DNA from: Actinomycetota bacterium
GTDB taxonomy: Bacteria; Actinomycetota; Thermoleophilia; Gaiellales; Gaiellaceae
NCBI GenBank assembly: GCA_013698195.1
Contig: JACCVK010000298.1
Span: forward strand, 1-22,515
Length of the DNA stretch: 22,515 bases
Direction of reading: 5' to 3'
The notes under the pieces are model-generated. The model worked only from the letters and a program-made list of their open reading frames with translations, ran no database searches and was not told where the DNA came from. The position numbers and the translations under genes were made by a program. Of the stretch, positions 14,719 to 21,071 are shown piece by piece. How positions within the stretch are numbered: position 1 is the first letter of the stretch; the number at the start of each line of letters is the position of its first letter.

Positions 14719-15131
14719 CGCGCGGTCGCACGATTCCCGCGCTGCCGGCGCGCGACGTGGCAGCAGCGGTCGGCTTCTACAACGAGCAGCTCGGCTTCGA
14801 GACACTGCACCACGACGGCGGCTTCGCGGTGCTGCGCCGCGACGACGCGATCGTCCATCTGTGGGAGTCGAGCGACGAGACCTGGCGCGGGCGAGCGGAC
14901 ACGCTCGAACGCCCGATCTCCTCGGGCGCCGAATCGTTCCTCTCGGGAACGGCGAGCTGCCGCATCGAGGTCGACGGCATCGACGAGCTCTACGGGGAGC
15001 TAGAGCGCGCAGACGTCCTTCACCCCGTGTCGCGGGACGGGGTCGATGACACCGACTACGGCACCCGCGAGTTCGCGACGCTGGACCTGGACGGCAATCT
15101 CATCACCTTCTATCTCTGGACGACGCCGTGA
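14712..15131 (+). CDS. VOC/glyoxalase-bleomycin resistance superfamily protein
   Basis: 139 residues from GTG at 14712, which overlaps the mqnE end by 7 bases; its stop overlaps the mqnA GTG, so it is locked into the operon. The fold is the single-chain paired beta-alpha-beta-beta-beta type: TIPALPARDVAAAVGFYNEQLGFE opens the first module and YGTREFATLDLDGNLITFYLW closes the second. It most resembles bleomycin-resistance-type members, which bind ligands without catalysis, although VOC enzymes with metal sites also exist. Only a few possible metal ligands are seen (His58 and His77 regions, Glu near the end), so I do not assign a reaction. Its conserved-looking, coupled position between mqnE and mqnA suggests a link to quinone synthesis or to protection from a by-product; that is inference. 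Confidence 0.88.
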   Translation: MVARGRTIPALPARDVAAAVGFYNEQLGFETLHHDGGFAVLRRDDAIVHLWESSDETWRGRADTLERPISSGAESFLSGTASCRIEVDGIDELYGELERADVLHPVSRDGVDDTDYGTREFATLDLDGNLITFYLWTTP

Positions 15132-15889
15132 TCAGGCTCGGCCGCATCTCGTACGTGAACATGGCGCCGGTTTTCTACGGCCTTGAGGCGGACGTCGAGC
15201 AAGTGGAGGGCGTGCCGACGGAGCTCACGCAGCTCCTGCTCGACGGCGAGATCGACCTCGCGCCGATCCCGTCCATCGACTACGCGAGGAATGCGGACAC
15301 CTTCCGGATCCTCCCGCGTCTGTGCGTCTCTTCGGAGGGCGCCGTGGACTCGATCCAGCTCGTCACGCGGCTGCCGTTTGGCCAGGTGCGGTCGGTCGCG
15401 GTCACATCGGAGAGCGCGACGAGCGTCGTCCTCGTCCGCATCCTGCTGCCGAGTGCCGAGATCGTCCCGTTCGGGCTCGACGCCGACGCGACGCTGCTCA
15501 TCGGAGATGCGGCGCTGCGGAGCGCGTTCGAGGATCCGACCCCGCATTACGACCTCGGTCGTCTCTGGCTCGAGCGCACCGGCCTACCGATGGTGTTCGC
15601 GGTCTGGGCCGCACCCGAGCCGCTCGTGGAGGGGCTGATCGAGCTCGAGCACTCGCTCGTCGCCTCCGTGCGGCTTGCGCGGGCGGAGCCCGAGCTGCTG
15701 GCGACGCGCGCGAGCGAGACGTACGGCTACCCGCCCGGCTTTCTCGCGCGCTACTTCGAGAAGCTCCGCTACAGCTTCGGGCCGCGCGAGCGCGCAGGTC
15801 TCTACACGTTCCTCGAGATGGCGAGGGACGTCGGTGAGCTCGGACACGTGCCGGAGCTCCGCTTCGTGCGGGAGGAGGTGCCGGCGTGA
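15128..15889 (+). CDS. mqnA: chorismate dehydratase MqnA
   Basis: 253 residues. RLGRISYVNMAPVFYGL, the early strand with SYVN and P, and EIDLAPIPSIDYAR are MqnA signatures; SSEGAVDSIQLVTR and the WLERTGLPMVFAVWAA segment also fit. The fold is periplasmic-binding-protein-like but without a signal peptide, as known for MqnA. It converts chorismate to 3-[(1-carboxyvinyl)oxy]benzoate, the first step of the futalosine route. GTG at 15128 overlaps the VOC gene's TGA. The last 125 bases (15765-15889) are duplicated 200 bases downstream, yet this copy is the complete gene and ends with the family-like C-terminus. Confidence 0.95.
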   Translation: MIRLGRISYVNMAPVFYGLEADVEQVEGVPTELTQLLLDGEIDLAPIPSIDYARNADTFRILPRLCVSSEGAVDSIQLVTRLPFGQVRSVAVTSESATSVVLVRILLPSAEIVPFGLDADATLLIGDAALRSAFEDPTPHYDLGRLWLERTGLPMVFAVWAAPEPLVEGLIELEHSLVASVRLARAEPELLATRASETYGYPPGFLARYFEKLRYSFGPRERAGLYTFLEMARDVGELGHVPELRFVREEVPA

Positions 15890-15957
15890 GCGTCGCTGCG
15901 CGGGTCGGACAACCACCTAGTAACGATCAGTTACAAGCGTTGCCTCGCACACGCGAG
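15765..15957 (+). repeat. tandem direct repeat, copy 1 (193 bp, period 200)
   Basis: This stretch matches 15965-16157 base for base with five differences and no gaps, at an offset of exactly 200. It covers the last 125 bases of mqnA, the GTGA junction and the first 72 bases of an mqnC-like start. The 7 bases 15958-15964 between the copies are not repeated. Confidence 0.95.
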
Positions 15958-16089
15958 AGAAGGGTCCGCTACAGCTTCGGGCCGCGCGAGCGCGCGGGTC
16001 TCTACACGTTCCTCGAGATGGCGAGGGACGTCGGTGAGCTCGGACATGTCCCGGAGCTCCGCTTCGTGCGGGAGGAGGTGCCGGCGTGA
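15886..16089 (+). pseudogene. chimeric 67-codon ORF made by the mqnA/mqnC junction duplication
   Basis: Codons 1-24 repeat the MqnC N-terminus (VSVAARVGQPPSNDQLQALPRTRE), two or three junction residues follow, and about 41 C-terminal residues repeat the MqnA end (RYSFGPRERAGLYTFLEMARD through EEVPA). It lacks every catalytic part of both enzymes, so no activity is expected. Because the period of 200 bases equals the mqnA-to-mqnC frame offset, the fusion is in frame. It begins in a GTGA overlap with the mqnA stop and ends in another with the mqnC start. It may serve as a translated bridge that keeps ribosomes coupled to mqnC, or be a harmless relic. Confidence 0.8.
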
Positions 16090-16157
16090 GCGTCGCTGCG
16101 CGGGTCGGACAACCACCTAGTACCGATCAGTTACAAGCGTTGCCTCGCACGCGCGAG
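15965..16157 (+). repeat. tandem direct repeat, copy 2 (193 bp, period 200)
   Basis: Second copy of 15765-15957. Differences are at 15996 (G for A), 16047 (T for C), 16050 (C for G), 16123 (C for A) and 16151 (G for A). Four are silent in the reading frames; 16123 changes Asn to Thr. No terminal inverted repeats or insertion-sequence features border the unit. Confidence 0.95.
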
Positions 16158-17228
16158 GTTCTCGACAAGGCGCTCTCGGGCGAGCGGATCTCCGACATGG
16201 ACGCGATCGCCCTCCTCCGCTCCCGTGACCTCGTCTCGGTGGGCCGGGTCGCGAACGAGATCCGGAACCGCCTCGTCGACCCGGCGCGCGTGACGTTCAT
16301 CGTCGACCGGAACCTGAACTACACCAACGTCTGCGTGACCGACTGCGACTTCTGCGCGTTCTATCGCCGGCCGGGCGATCAGCGCGAGGGCTATCTCCTC
16401 CCGAAGCCGGTGATCTTCAAGAAGATCGAGGAGACGCTCGCGATCGGCGGGACCGGGCTCCTGATGCAGGGCGGACATCACCCCGATCTCGGAATCGACT
16501 ACTACGAGGATCTCTTCCGCTCTATCAAGGCGCGATACAAAATTCACCTGCACGCGCTCTCGCCGCCCGAGATACAGCATGTCGCGCGACGCTCGAAGCT
16601 CACGGTGGCGGAGACGCTCACGCGGCTCCGCGACGCAGGACTCGACTCGGTACCGGGTGGCGGCGCCGAGATTCTTGTCGACCGCGTGCGTCGCATCATC
16701 GCTCCGAAGAAGACGAAGACGGATGAATGGCTCGACGTCATGCGCCAGGCACACCGCCTCGGCATGTCGACCACCGCGACGATGATGTACGGCCACGTCG
16801 AGACACTCGAGGAGCGTGTCGAGCACATGCGGCGAATCCGGGAGCTCCAGGACGAGACCCGAGGCTTCCGCGCCTTCATCTCGTGGACGTTCCAGCGCGA
16901 CGGCAACCGCATGGACGAGGTCGTGCCCGACGCGGCCATGCCGACGTCGTTCGACTATCTGCTCACGCAGGCCGTCTCGCGCATCTATCTCGACAACGTG
17001 CCCCACATCCAGTCGTCCTGGGTGACGCAGGGGATGAAGATCGGGCAGGTGGCGCTTTCGTTCGGCGCGGACGACATGGGCTCCGTGATGATCGAGGAGA
17101 ATGTCGTCTCGGCCGCGGGAACGACCCACCGCACGACGACGGACGAGCTGGTTCATCTCATTCGTTCGGCCGGGAAGATCCCGGTGCAGCGGGACACGCT
17201 GTACCGAGACGTCAAGGTCTTCGCCTAG
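16086..17228 (+). CDS. mqnC: cyclic dehypoxanthinyl futalosine synthase MqnC (radical SAM)
   Basis: 380 residues. The radical SAM motif is CVTDCDFC: Cys83, Cys87, Cys90. VDRNLNYTNVCVTDCDFCAFYRRP, LLMQGGHHPDLGIDYYEDLF, VPGGGAEILVDRVRR, TDEWLDVMRQAHRLGM and TTATMMYGHVET, then GFRAFISWTFQ, mark MqnC and separate it from MqnE. It cyclises dehypoxanthine futalosine to the spiro-tetralin intermediate. GTG at 16086 overlaps the chimera's TGA; TTG at 16140 is a shorter alternative that starts nearer to the usual family N-terminus. The first 72 bases are repeated upstream. Last gene of the long coupled run; a small hairpin follows. Confidence 0.95.
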   Translation: MSVAARVGQPPSTDQLQALPRTREVLDKALSGERISDMDAIALLRSRDLVSVGRVANEIRNRLVDPARVTFIVDRNLNYTNVCVTDCDFCAFYRRPGDQREGYLLPKPVIFKKIEETLAIGGTGLLMQGGHHPDLGIDYYEDLFRSIKARYKIHLHALSPPEIQHVARRSKLTVAETLTRLRDAGLDSVPGGGAEILVDRVRRIIAPKKTKTDEWLDVMRQAHRLGMSTTATMMYGHVETLEERVEHMRRIRELQDETRGFRAFISWTFQRDGNRMDEVVPDAAMPTSFDYLLTQAVSRIYLDNVPHIQSSWVTQGMKIGQVALSFGADDMGSVMIEENVVSAAGTTHRTTTDELVHLIRSAGKIPVQRDTLYRDVKVFA

Positions 17229-17263
17229 ACAGGTACGCGCACGAGGAAGATGAAACCCGAGGA

Positions 17264-17278
17264 GCCGTTCGTAACGGC
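17264..17278 (+). terminator. short hairpin downstream of mqnC
   Basis: GCCGTT and AACGGC pair perfectly around a CGT loop, 35 bases after the mqnC stop. No T-run follows, so it is at best a weak or factor-assisted terminator. The rest of 17229-17354 holds no gene I can support; an ATG at 17250 in frame with the next gene gives an unlikely leader. Confidence 0.3.
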
Positions 17279-17339
17279 AGTGAACGGCGAGGCGTGTTCG
17301 CAACCTGTAAGAACCTGCAAATCGGCGATTTGGTCCGGG

Positions 17340-17345
17340 TACCCT
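17340..17345 (+). promoter_or_regulatory. candidate -10 box TACCCT for the secreted glycosidase-like gene
   Basis: TACCCT lies nine bases before the GTG at 17355. No Shine-Dalgarno is present in the gap. TGCAAA at 17316-17321 is a weak -35 candidate at 18-base spacing. Confidence 0.3.
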
Positions 17346-17354
17346 CGACTCGCC

Positions 17355-19178
17355 GTGCTTCGCCCTCCTCTCGTGCTCGGGCTCGCTGCGCTCAGGCTCG
17401 CTGCGCTTGTCGCCTTGGTCGTTCTCGGCACCGCCGCGCCCGCGTCTGCTGCGACGCAGCAACTGCTTCCGGGCGTGACCTACGAGACGAGCGTCCAGTT
17501 CACCCCGCATGGCCCGGTGGCTGTCCACGTCGCTCGCGGCCCGCTTCCGGTCGGGCTCTACCGGCTGCAGCCGGTGCTGTCGAACGACAAGGTGGTCGGG
17601 CTCGAGACCGTGACCGCGATGCAGCGCCGGCTCGCGATCCAGGCGACGACGGTCGGCTTGAACGGCGACTTCTATGCCTCGAAGAAGGGCGGGCCGAGCG
17701 GGATCTTCATGCGGGATGGAGTCCTGGTCAGCGCTCCGAACGGGAACCGGTCTAGCGCCGGAATCACCTCCGACGGTTTGCTCGACGTTCGCAAGGTCAG
17801 GCTCTTCGGCACCTGGCGAGGTCTCGGGCAGCGCCGCGCCGTAAACGCTTTCAACGAGGCTCCTGGGGGGAACGGAATCTCTTTCTTCACGCCGGATTGG
17901 GGGCCGACGACGCCGCGCGTTTCCGGTGCGCTCTCCGTGACTCTCGCGCCCTTCGATGCCGCGACGCCGAACGTGGATCACTTCGCCCGCGTCGTCGACT
18001 CGAGGCAGGGTGCGACTGCCTCGATCGCGCCCGGCACGGCCGTACTCGTGGCCAGGGGAGCCGCGGCTCAAAAGCTCTCAGCGGAGGCCCCGGTCGGGAC
18101 GACCGTCGCGATCCGCCTGATCCTCCAGTCCGCCTGGGAGACCGTCGGCGACGCGATCGGCGGCGGCCCCGTGCTGGTGCGTGACGGCGCGCCCGTCTTC
18201 CGGGCGAACGAGGCGTTCACCACGCAGCAGCTCGCTCCGCGGCATCCGCGCTCAGCCGTCGGTCAGACCGCCGACGGGCGAGTGCTCCTCGTGGCCGTCG
18301 ACGGCCGCGCGCCGGGCTACTCGATGGGCATGACGACGTTCGAGCTGGCGCAGGCGATGGTGCGGCTCGGTGCGGTACGCGCCATGGCCCTGGACGGAGG
18401 CGCCTCGACGACACTCGCTTTCGAGGGAACCGTTCTCAACCGGCCGTCCGACGGTCGCGAGCGGCCGATCACGAGCGCGCTGATGCTCACGTACTCCGGC
18501 GTCTACGCACCGCCACCCGCCGAGGCCGTGCAGTCGCCGAACGGTGACGGCATTGCAGAACAGCAGGCGCTGGGCTTCAAGGTCGTGCGTCCCTCGACCG
18601 TCACAACGACGCTGATGGCGCCTGGGAACGTCGTCGCATTCCAGGAGACGTCAGCACGCGAGCCCGGGACGTACGAGGTGCCGTTCCCGCCGCTGCCTCC
18701 CGCGCTTCCACCGCCGCCGGAGGGCGTGCCTCCCCCGCCGCCCTCCCCTCCCGTCGCGCCGCAGCCCGCGGCGGAGGGGCGCTGGACGCTTCAGGTCGCG
18801 GCGACCGACGACCGAGGCCTCACGTCCTCCACGACCAGGCGTTTCTCCGTGAACTCGACGCTCGGTTTCCTCGACGTAAGACCGCGTACGCTCCGCGTCC
18901 CTCCGCGCGGACGAAACGCGACTATTGCCTGGACCCAAACGCGCGCGGCCCAGGTCACGGTGACTCTCGAGACGATGAGCGGAATTCCGGTGCGCACCGT
19001 TCTCAAGCGCCGGTTCGAGCCGGGTCAGGCGACGGCGGTCTGGAACGGCCTCACCGCGCGCGGGCGGCCGGTGTTCGGCGGCACGTACCGCATTCGTGTC
19101 GCGGCGCGAAATGAGGTCGGAGCGGTCTCGCTCGATCAGGAGCTCCGCGTGCGCCGAATCGCGGGCGCCAAGAAGTAG
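17355..19178 (+). CDS. secreted phosphodiester glycosidase (NAGPA/DUF2233) domain protein with Ig-like C-terminus
   Basis: 607 residues from GTG at 17355, chosen because it starts directly on a signal peptide (hydrophobic core about 6-27, cleavage after APASA near 33). The NAGPA-type domain spans about 40-385: GLNGDFYA (101-108), GGGPVLVRDG (269-278), RSAVGQ (299-304), VDGRAPGYSMGMT (315-327) and LDGGASTTL (346-354) are its motifs. Related enzymes cleave GlcNAc-1-phosphodiesters; bacterial members are thought to act on cell-wall or exopolysaccharide links. From SPNGDG (394) on there are FlgD/Ig-like modules, one interrupted by a Pro-rich stretch (444-472), and a last one ending GGTYRIRVAARNEVG. 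The ATG at 17250 would place 35 polar residues before the signal peptide. Family firm, substrate unknown. Confidence 0.88.
   Translation: MLRPPLVLGLAALRLAALVALVVLGTAAPASAATQQLLPGVTYETSVQFTPHGPVAVHVARGPLPVGLYRLQPVLSNDKVVGLETVTAMQRRLAIQATTVGLNGDFYASKKGGPSGIFMRDGVLVSAPNGNRSSAGITSDGLLDVRKVRLFGTWRGLGQRRAVNAFNEAPGGNGISFFTPDWGPTTPRVSGALSVTLAPFDAATPNVDHFARVVDSRQGATASIAPGTAVLVARGAAAQKLSAEAPVGTTVAIRLILQSAWETVGDAIGGGPVLVRDGAPVFRANEAFTTQQLAPRHPRSAVGQTADGRVLLVAVDGRAPGYSMGMTTFELAQAMVRLGAVRAMALDGGASTTLAFEGTVLNRPSDGRERPITSALMLTYSGVYAPPPAEAVQSPNGDGIAEQQALGFKVVRPSTVTTTLMAPGNVVAFQETSAREPGTYEVPFPPLPPALPPPPEGVPPPPPSPPVAPQPAAEGRWTLQVAATDDRGLTSSTTRRFSVNSTLGFLDVRPRTLRVPPRGRNATIAWTQTRAAQVTVTLETMSGIPVRTVLKRRFEPGQATAVWNGLTARGRPVFGGTYRIRVAARNEVGAVSLDQELRVRRIAGAKK
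17380..17407 (+). repeat. 13-bp direct repeat inside the signal peptide
   Basis: GGCTCGCTGCGCT occurs at 17380-17392 and 17395-17407, a 15-base period that repeats five codons and gives LAALRLAAL. It keeps frame and lengthens the hydrophobic core; it looks like a slippage duplication. Confidence 0.8.
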
Positions 19179-19204
19179 CCGGCGAGAGCCTCACCGCCCC
19201 TCTC

Positions 19205-19210
19205 TAGACT
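19205..19210 (+). promoter_or_regulatory. candidate -10 box TAGACT for the DedA-family gene
   Basis: TAGACT lies six bases before the ATG at 19217, the same hexamer and spacing as before the LanC-like gene. The gap CCCGCG has no ribosome binding site, so the transcript would be leaderless. No clear -35 box. Confidence 0.5.
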
Positions 19211-19216
19211 CCCGCG

Positions 19217-19924
19217 ATGCCTGCCGCAGCCGCAGCCGTCGTCGTCGCGTCGATTCTCAGCGAGATCACGGACACGATCACTTCGGCGATCGGCGACTAC
19301 GGGCTCTATGCCGTCTTCGGGCTCATGCTGGTCGACGCGGTGCTTCCCGCAGCGAGCGAGGTGGTCATGGTCTACGGCGGCGCCGTCGCCTCGGGCGCTT
19401 TCGTGGGGCAAGAGGTCGTGCTCTTCGGTTCGACGATCGAGGAGGGACTCCCGGCGTACCTCGCGATCGCCCTTGCGGGGACGATCGGCTACACGATCGG
19501 CTCCGTCCTCGGCTGGGCCATCGGGATCTACGGGGGGCGGCCGTACCTCGAGCGCCGCGGTCGCTGGCTTCATCTCGACGCAAACCGTCTCGACCGCGCC
19601 GAGCGCTGGTTCGAGCGCTGGGAGGACTGGGCCGTGTTTCTCGGGCGGCTAACGCCGGTCGTTCGCTCGTTTGTCTCCATTCCCGCGGGCGTCATGGAGA
19701 CGCCGTTCGTTCGCTACGTACTGCTCACGCTCGCGGGCTCGACGATCTGGTGCGTCCTCTTCGCGGGCGCCGGCTATCTGGCCGGCGACAACTGGGAGGA
19801 CTTTCACCATGCGTTCCGGTACCTCGACTACCTCGTCGCGGCGGTCGTCGTCGCCGTCGCCGGCTGGCTTGCCTGGCGCTGGATTCGGCGCCGGCGCGCT
19901 TCCCAGGAATCGCCCTTGCCGTGA
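19217..19924 (+). CDS. DedA-family (SNARE-associated) membrane protein
   Basis: 235 residues. DYGLYAVFGLMLVDAVLPAASEVVMVYGGAVASG is the DedA first re-entrant region with its acidic and proline residues; GTIGYTIGSVLGWAIGIYGGRPYLERRG and FLGRLTPVVRSFVSIPAGVMETP are the other signatures, including the Arg residues thought to be essential. Four or five membrane segments and a basic tail RWIRRRR are visible. DedA proteins are linked to proton-coupled membrane homeostasis; some flip undecaprenyl phosphate or phosphatidylethanolamine. Undecaprenyl phosphate recycling would suit the polysaccharide genes that follow, but that is inference. Between positions 55 and 75 it carries an extra acidic loop (VLFGSTIEEG) compared with short members. 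Confidence 0.92.
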   Translation: MPAAAAAVVVASILSEITDTITSAIGDYGLYAVFGLMLVDAVLPAASEVVMVYGGAVASGAFVGQEVVLFGSTIEEGLPAYLAIALAGTIGYTIGSVLGWAIGIYGGRPYLERRGRWLHLDANRLDRAERWFERWEDWAVFLGRLTPVVRSFVSIPAGVMETPFVRYVLLTLAGSTIWCVLFAGAGYLAGDNWEDFHHAFRYLDYLVAAVVVAVAGWLAWRWIRRRRASQESPLP

Positions 19925-19949
19925 CGAAATCGGGCCGCAAGGCTCTCGG

Positions 19950-19955
19950 TACACT
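19950..19955 (+). promoter_or_regulatory. candidate -10 box TACACT for the sugar aminotransferase gene
   Basis: TACACT lies eight bases before the GTG at 19964, leaderless arrangement. The 39-base gap after the DedA stop has no Shine-Dalgarno near the GTG. No clear -35 box. Confidence 0.42.
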
Positions 19956-19963
19956 CGCCCACG

Positions 19964-21058
19964 GTGACCGCCCGCGACCCCATCCCACTCGTCGATGTCA
20001 AGGCGCAGTACGCGCCGCTGCTCCCGCAGATCAAGCAGGCGATCGACGAGGTGCTCGAAGGTGGACAGTTCGTCTTCGGCCCGAACGTGAGCGCGTTCGA
20101 GGAGGAAGCCGCCCGCTACCTCGGCGTGCGCGAGACGATCAGCGTGGCCAATGGCACGGATGCAATCGTGCTCGTGCTGAACGCGCTCGAGATCGGGCCT
20201 GGCGCGGAGGTGATCTGTCCCGCCTTCACGTTTTACGCAACCGCCGAGGCGATCGCGCGCGTCGGCGCGACTCCGGTGTTTGCCGACATCAGCCCGCAGA
20301 CGTTCAACCTCGAACCCGATCGCGTCGCCGAGAAGATCACGGAGCGCACGAAGGCGATCATGCCGGTGCACCTGTTCGGACGACCTGCGCCGCTCGCGGA
20401 GCTGGCGAAGCTTGGGCTGCCCCTGATCGAAGACGCGGCTCAAGCGTTCGGCTCGCCCGACATCGCAGGCACCGGAATCGCCTCGACCTTCAGCTTCTAT
20501 CCGACCAAGAACCTCTTCGGACTTGGCGACGGAGGCCTCGTCGCATCGAGCGACGAGGAGCTTGCCGAGCGCATCCGGATGCTTCGCTTCCACGGCTCGA
20601 AGTCGAAACGCATCTTCGAGTACATCGGGACGAACTCACGCCTCGACGAGATCCAGGCGGCGGCGCTTCGAATCTTCCTGCGCGAGCTCGACGGCTGGAC
20701 GGCGCTTCGCCGCGAGGCCGCGGACCGCTACCGGGATCTCGGCCTCGGACAGGTTTGCGACGTCCCGGCGGACGAGCCCGGTCATGTCTACCACCTCTTC
20801 GTCTCCCGCTCGCCGCATCGCGACGAGATCAGGTCGGCGCTCGCTGACGCCGGGATCGCGAGCGCGGACTACTACGAGCCGCCACTGCACCTCCAACCTG
20901 CGCTCAGGTACCTCGGCTACTCCGAGGGCGACCTTCCGGAGACCGAGCGGGCCTCGCAGGAGAACTTCTCGATCCCGCTGTGGGCGGGCATCAGCGCCGA
21001 GCAGCAGGAGCGGGTCGTCGAGACCGTCCTGGCTACGGCGCGCGTTCCGGCGTCATGA
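19964..21058 (+). CDS. DegT/DnrJ/EryC1/StrS-family PLP sugar aminotransferase
   Basis: 364 residues, full length. PLP lysine is Lys182 in SFYPTKNLFGLGDGG; Asp157 in IEDAAQAFG would hold the pyridine nitrogen, and ANGTDAI (62-68) binds phosphate. IPLVDVKAQY at the N-terminus and FGPNVSAFEEE are typical of the WbpE/WlbC-like branch, which aminates 3-keto or 4-keto nucleotide sugars, using glutamate, for surface glycans. The exact sugar cannot be read from sequence. The next gene, 13 bases on, encodes a membrane nucleotide-sugar dehydratase of the WbpM/CapD kind, so the two likely serve one glycan pathway that continues beyond the window. Confidence 0.93.
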   Translation: MTARDPIPLVDVKAQYAPLLPQIKQAIDEVLEGGQFVFGPNVSAFEEEAARYLGVRETISVANGTDAIVLVLNALEIGPGAEVICPAFTFYATAEAIARVGATPVFADISPQTFNLEPDRVAEKITERTKAIMPVHLFGRPAPLAELAKLGLPLIEDAAQAFGSPDIAGTGIASTFSFYPTKNLFGLGDGGLVASSDEELAERIRMLRFHGSKSKRIFEYIGTNSRLDEIQAAALRIFLRELDGWTALRREAADRYRDLGLGQVCDVPADEPGHVYHLFVSRSPHRDEIRSALADAGIASADYYEPPLHLQPALRYLGYSEGDLPETERASQENFSIPLWAGISAEQQERVVETVLATARVPAS

Positions 21059-21071
21059 GAGACACCGTGCA

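Noticed and set aside
15765..16157. The 200-bp repeat as an insertion element, CRISPR unit or attachment site
   Set aside because: Only two copies, made entirely of mqnA and mqnC coding sequence, with no inverted ends, transposase or integrase nearby.
13618..17228. mqnE and mqnC as CofG/CofH-type F420 genes
   Set aside because: Both share the radical SAM fold with CofG/CofH, but FIPLAFHPENT and the MqnA/UbiD/UbiX/MenG neighbours fit menaquinone synthesis.
17250..17354. ATG at 17250 as start of the secreted protein
   Set aside because: It would put 35 polar residues before a complete signal peptide, and GAGGA lies only 2 bases before it; the GTG at 17355 begins right at the signal peptide.
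16131..18071. 646-codon minus-strand open frame
   Set aside because: Antisense to mqnC and the glycosidase-like gene; charged, motif-free translation typical of shadow frames in G+C-rich DNA.
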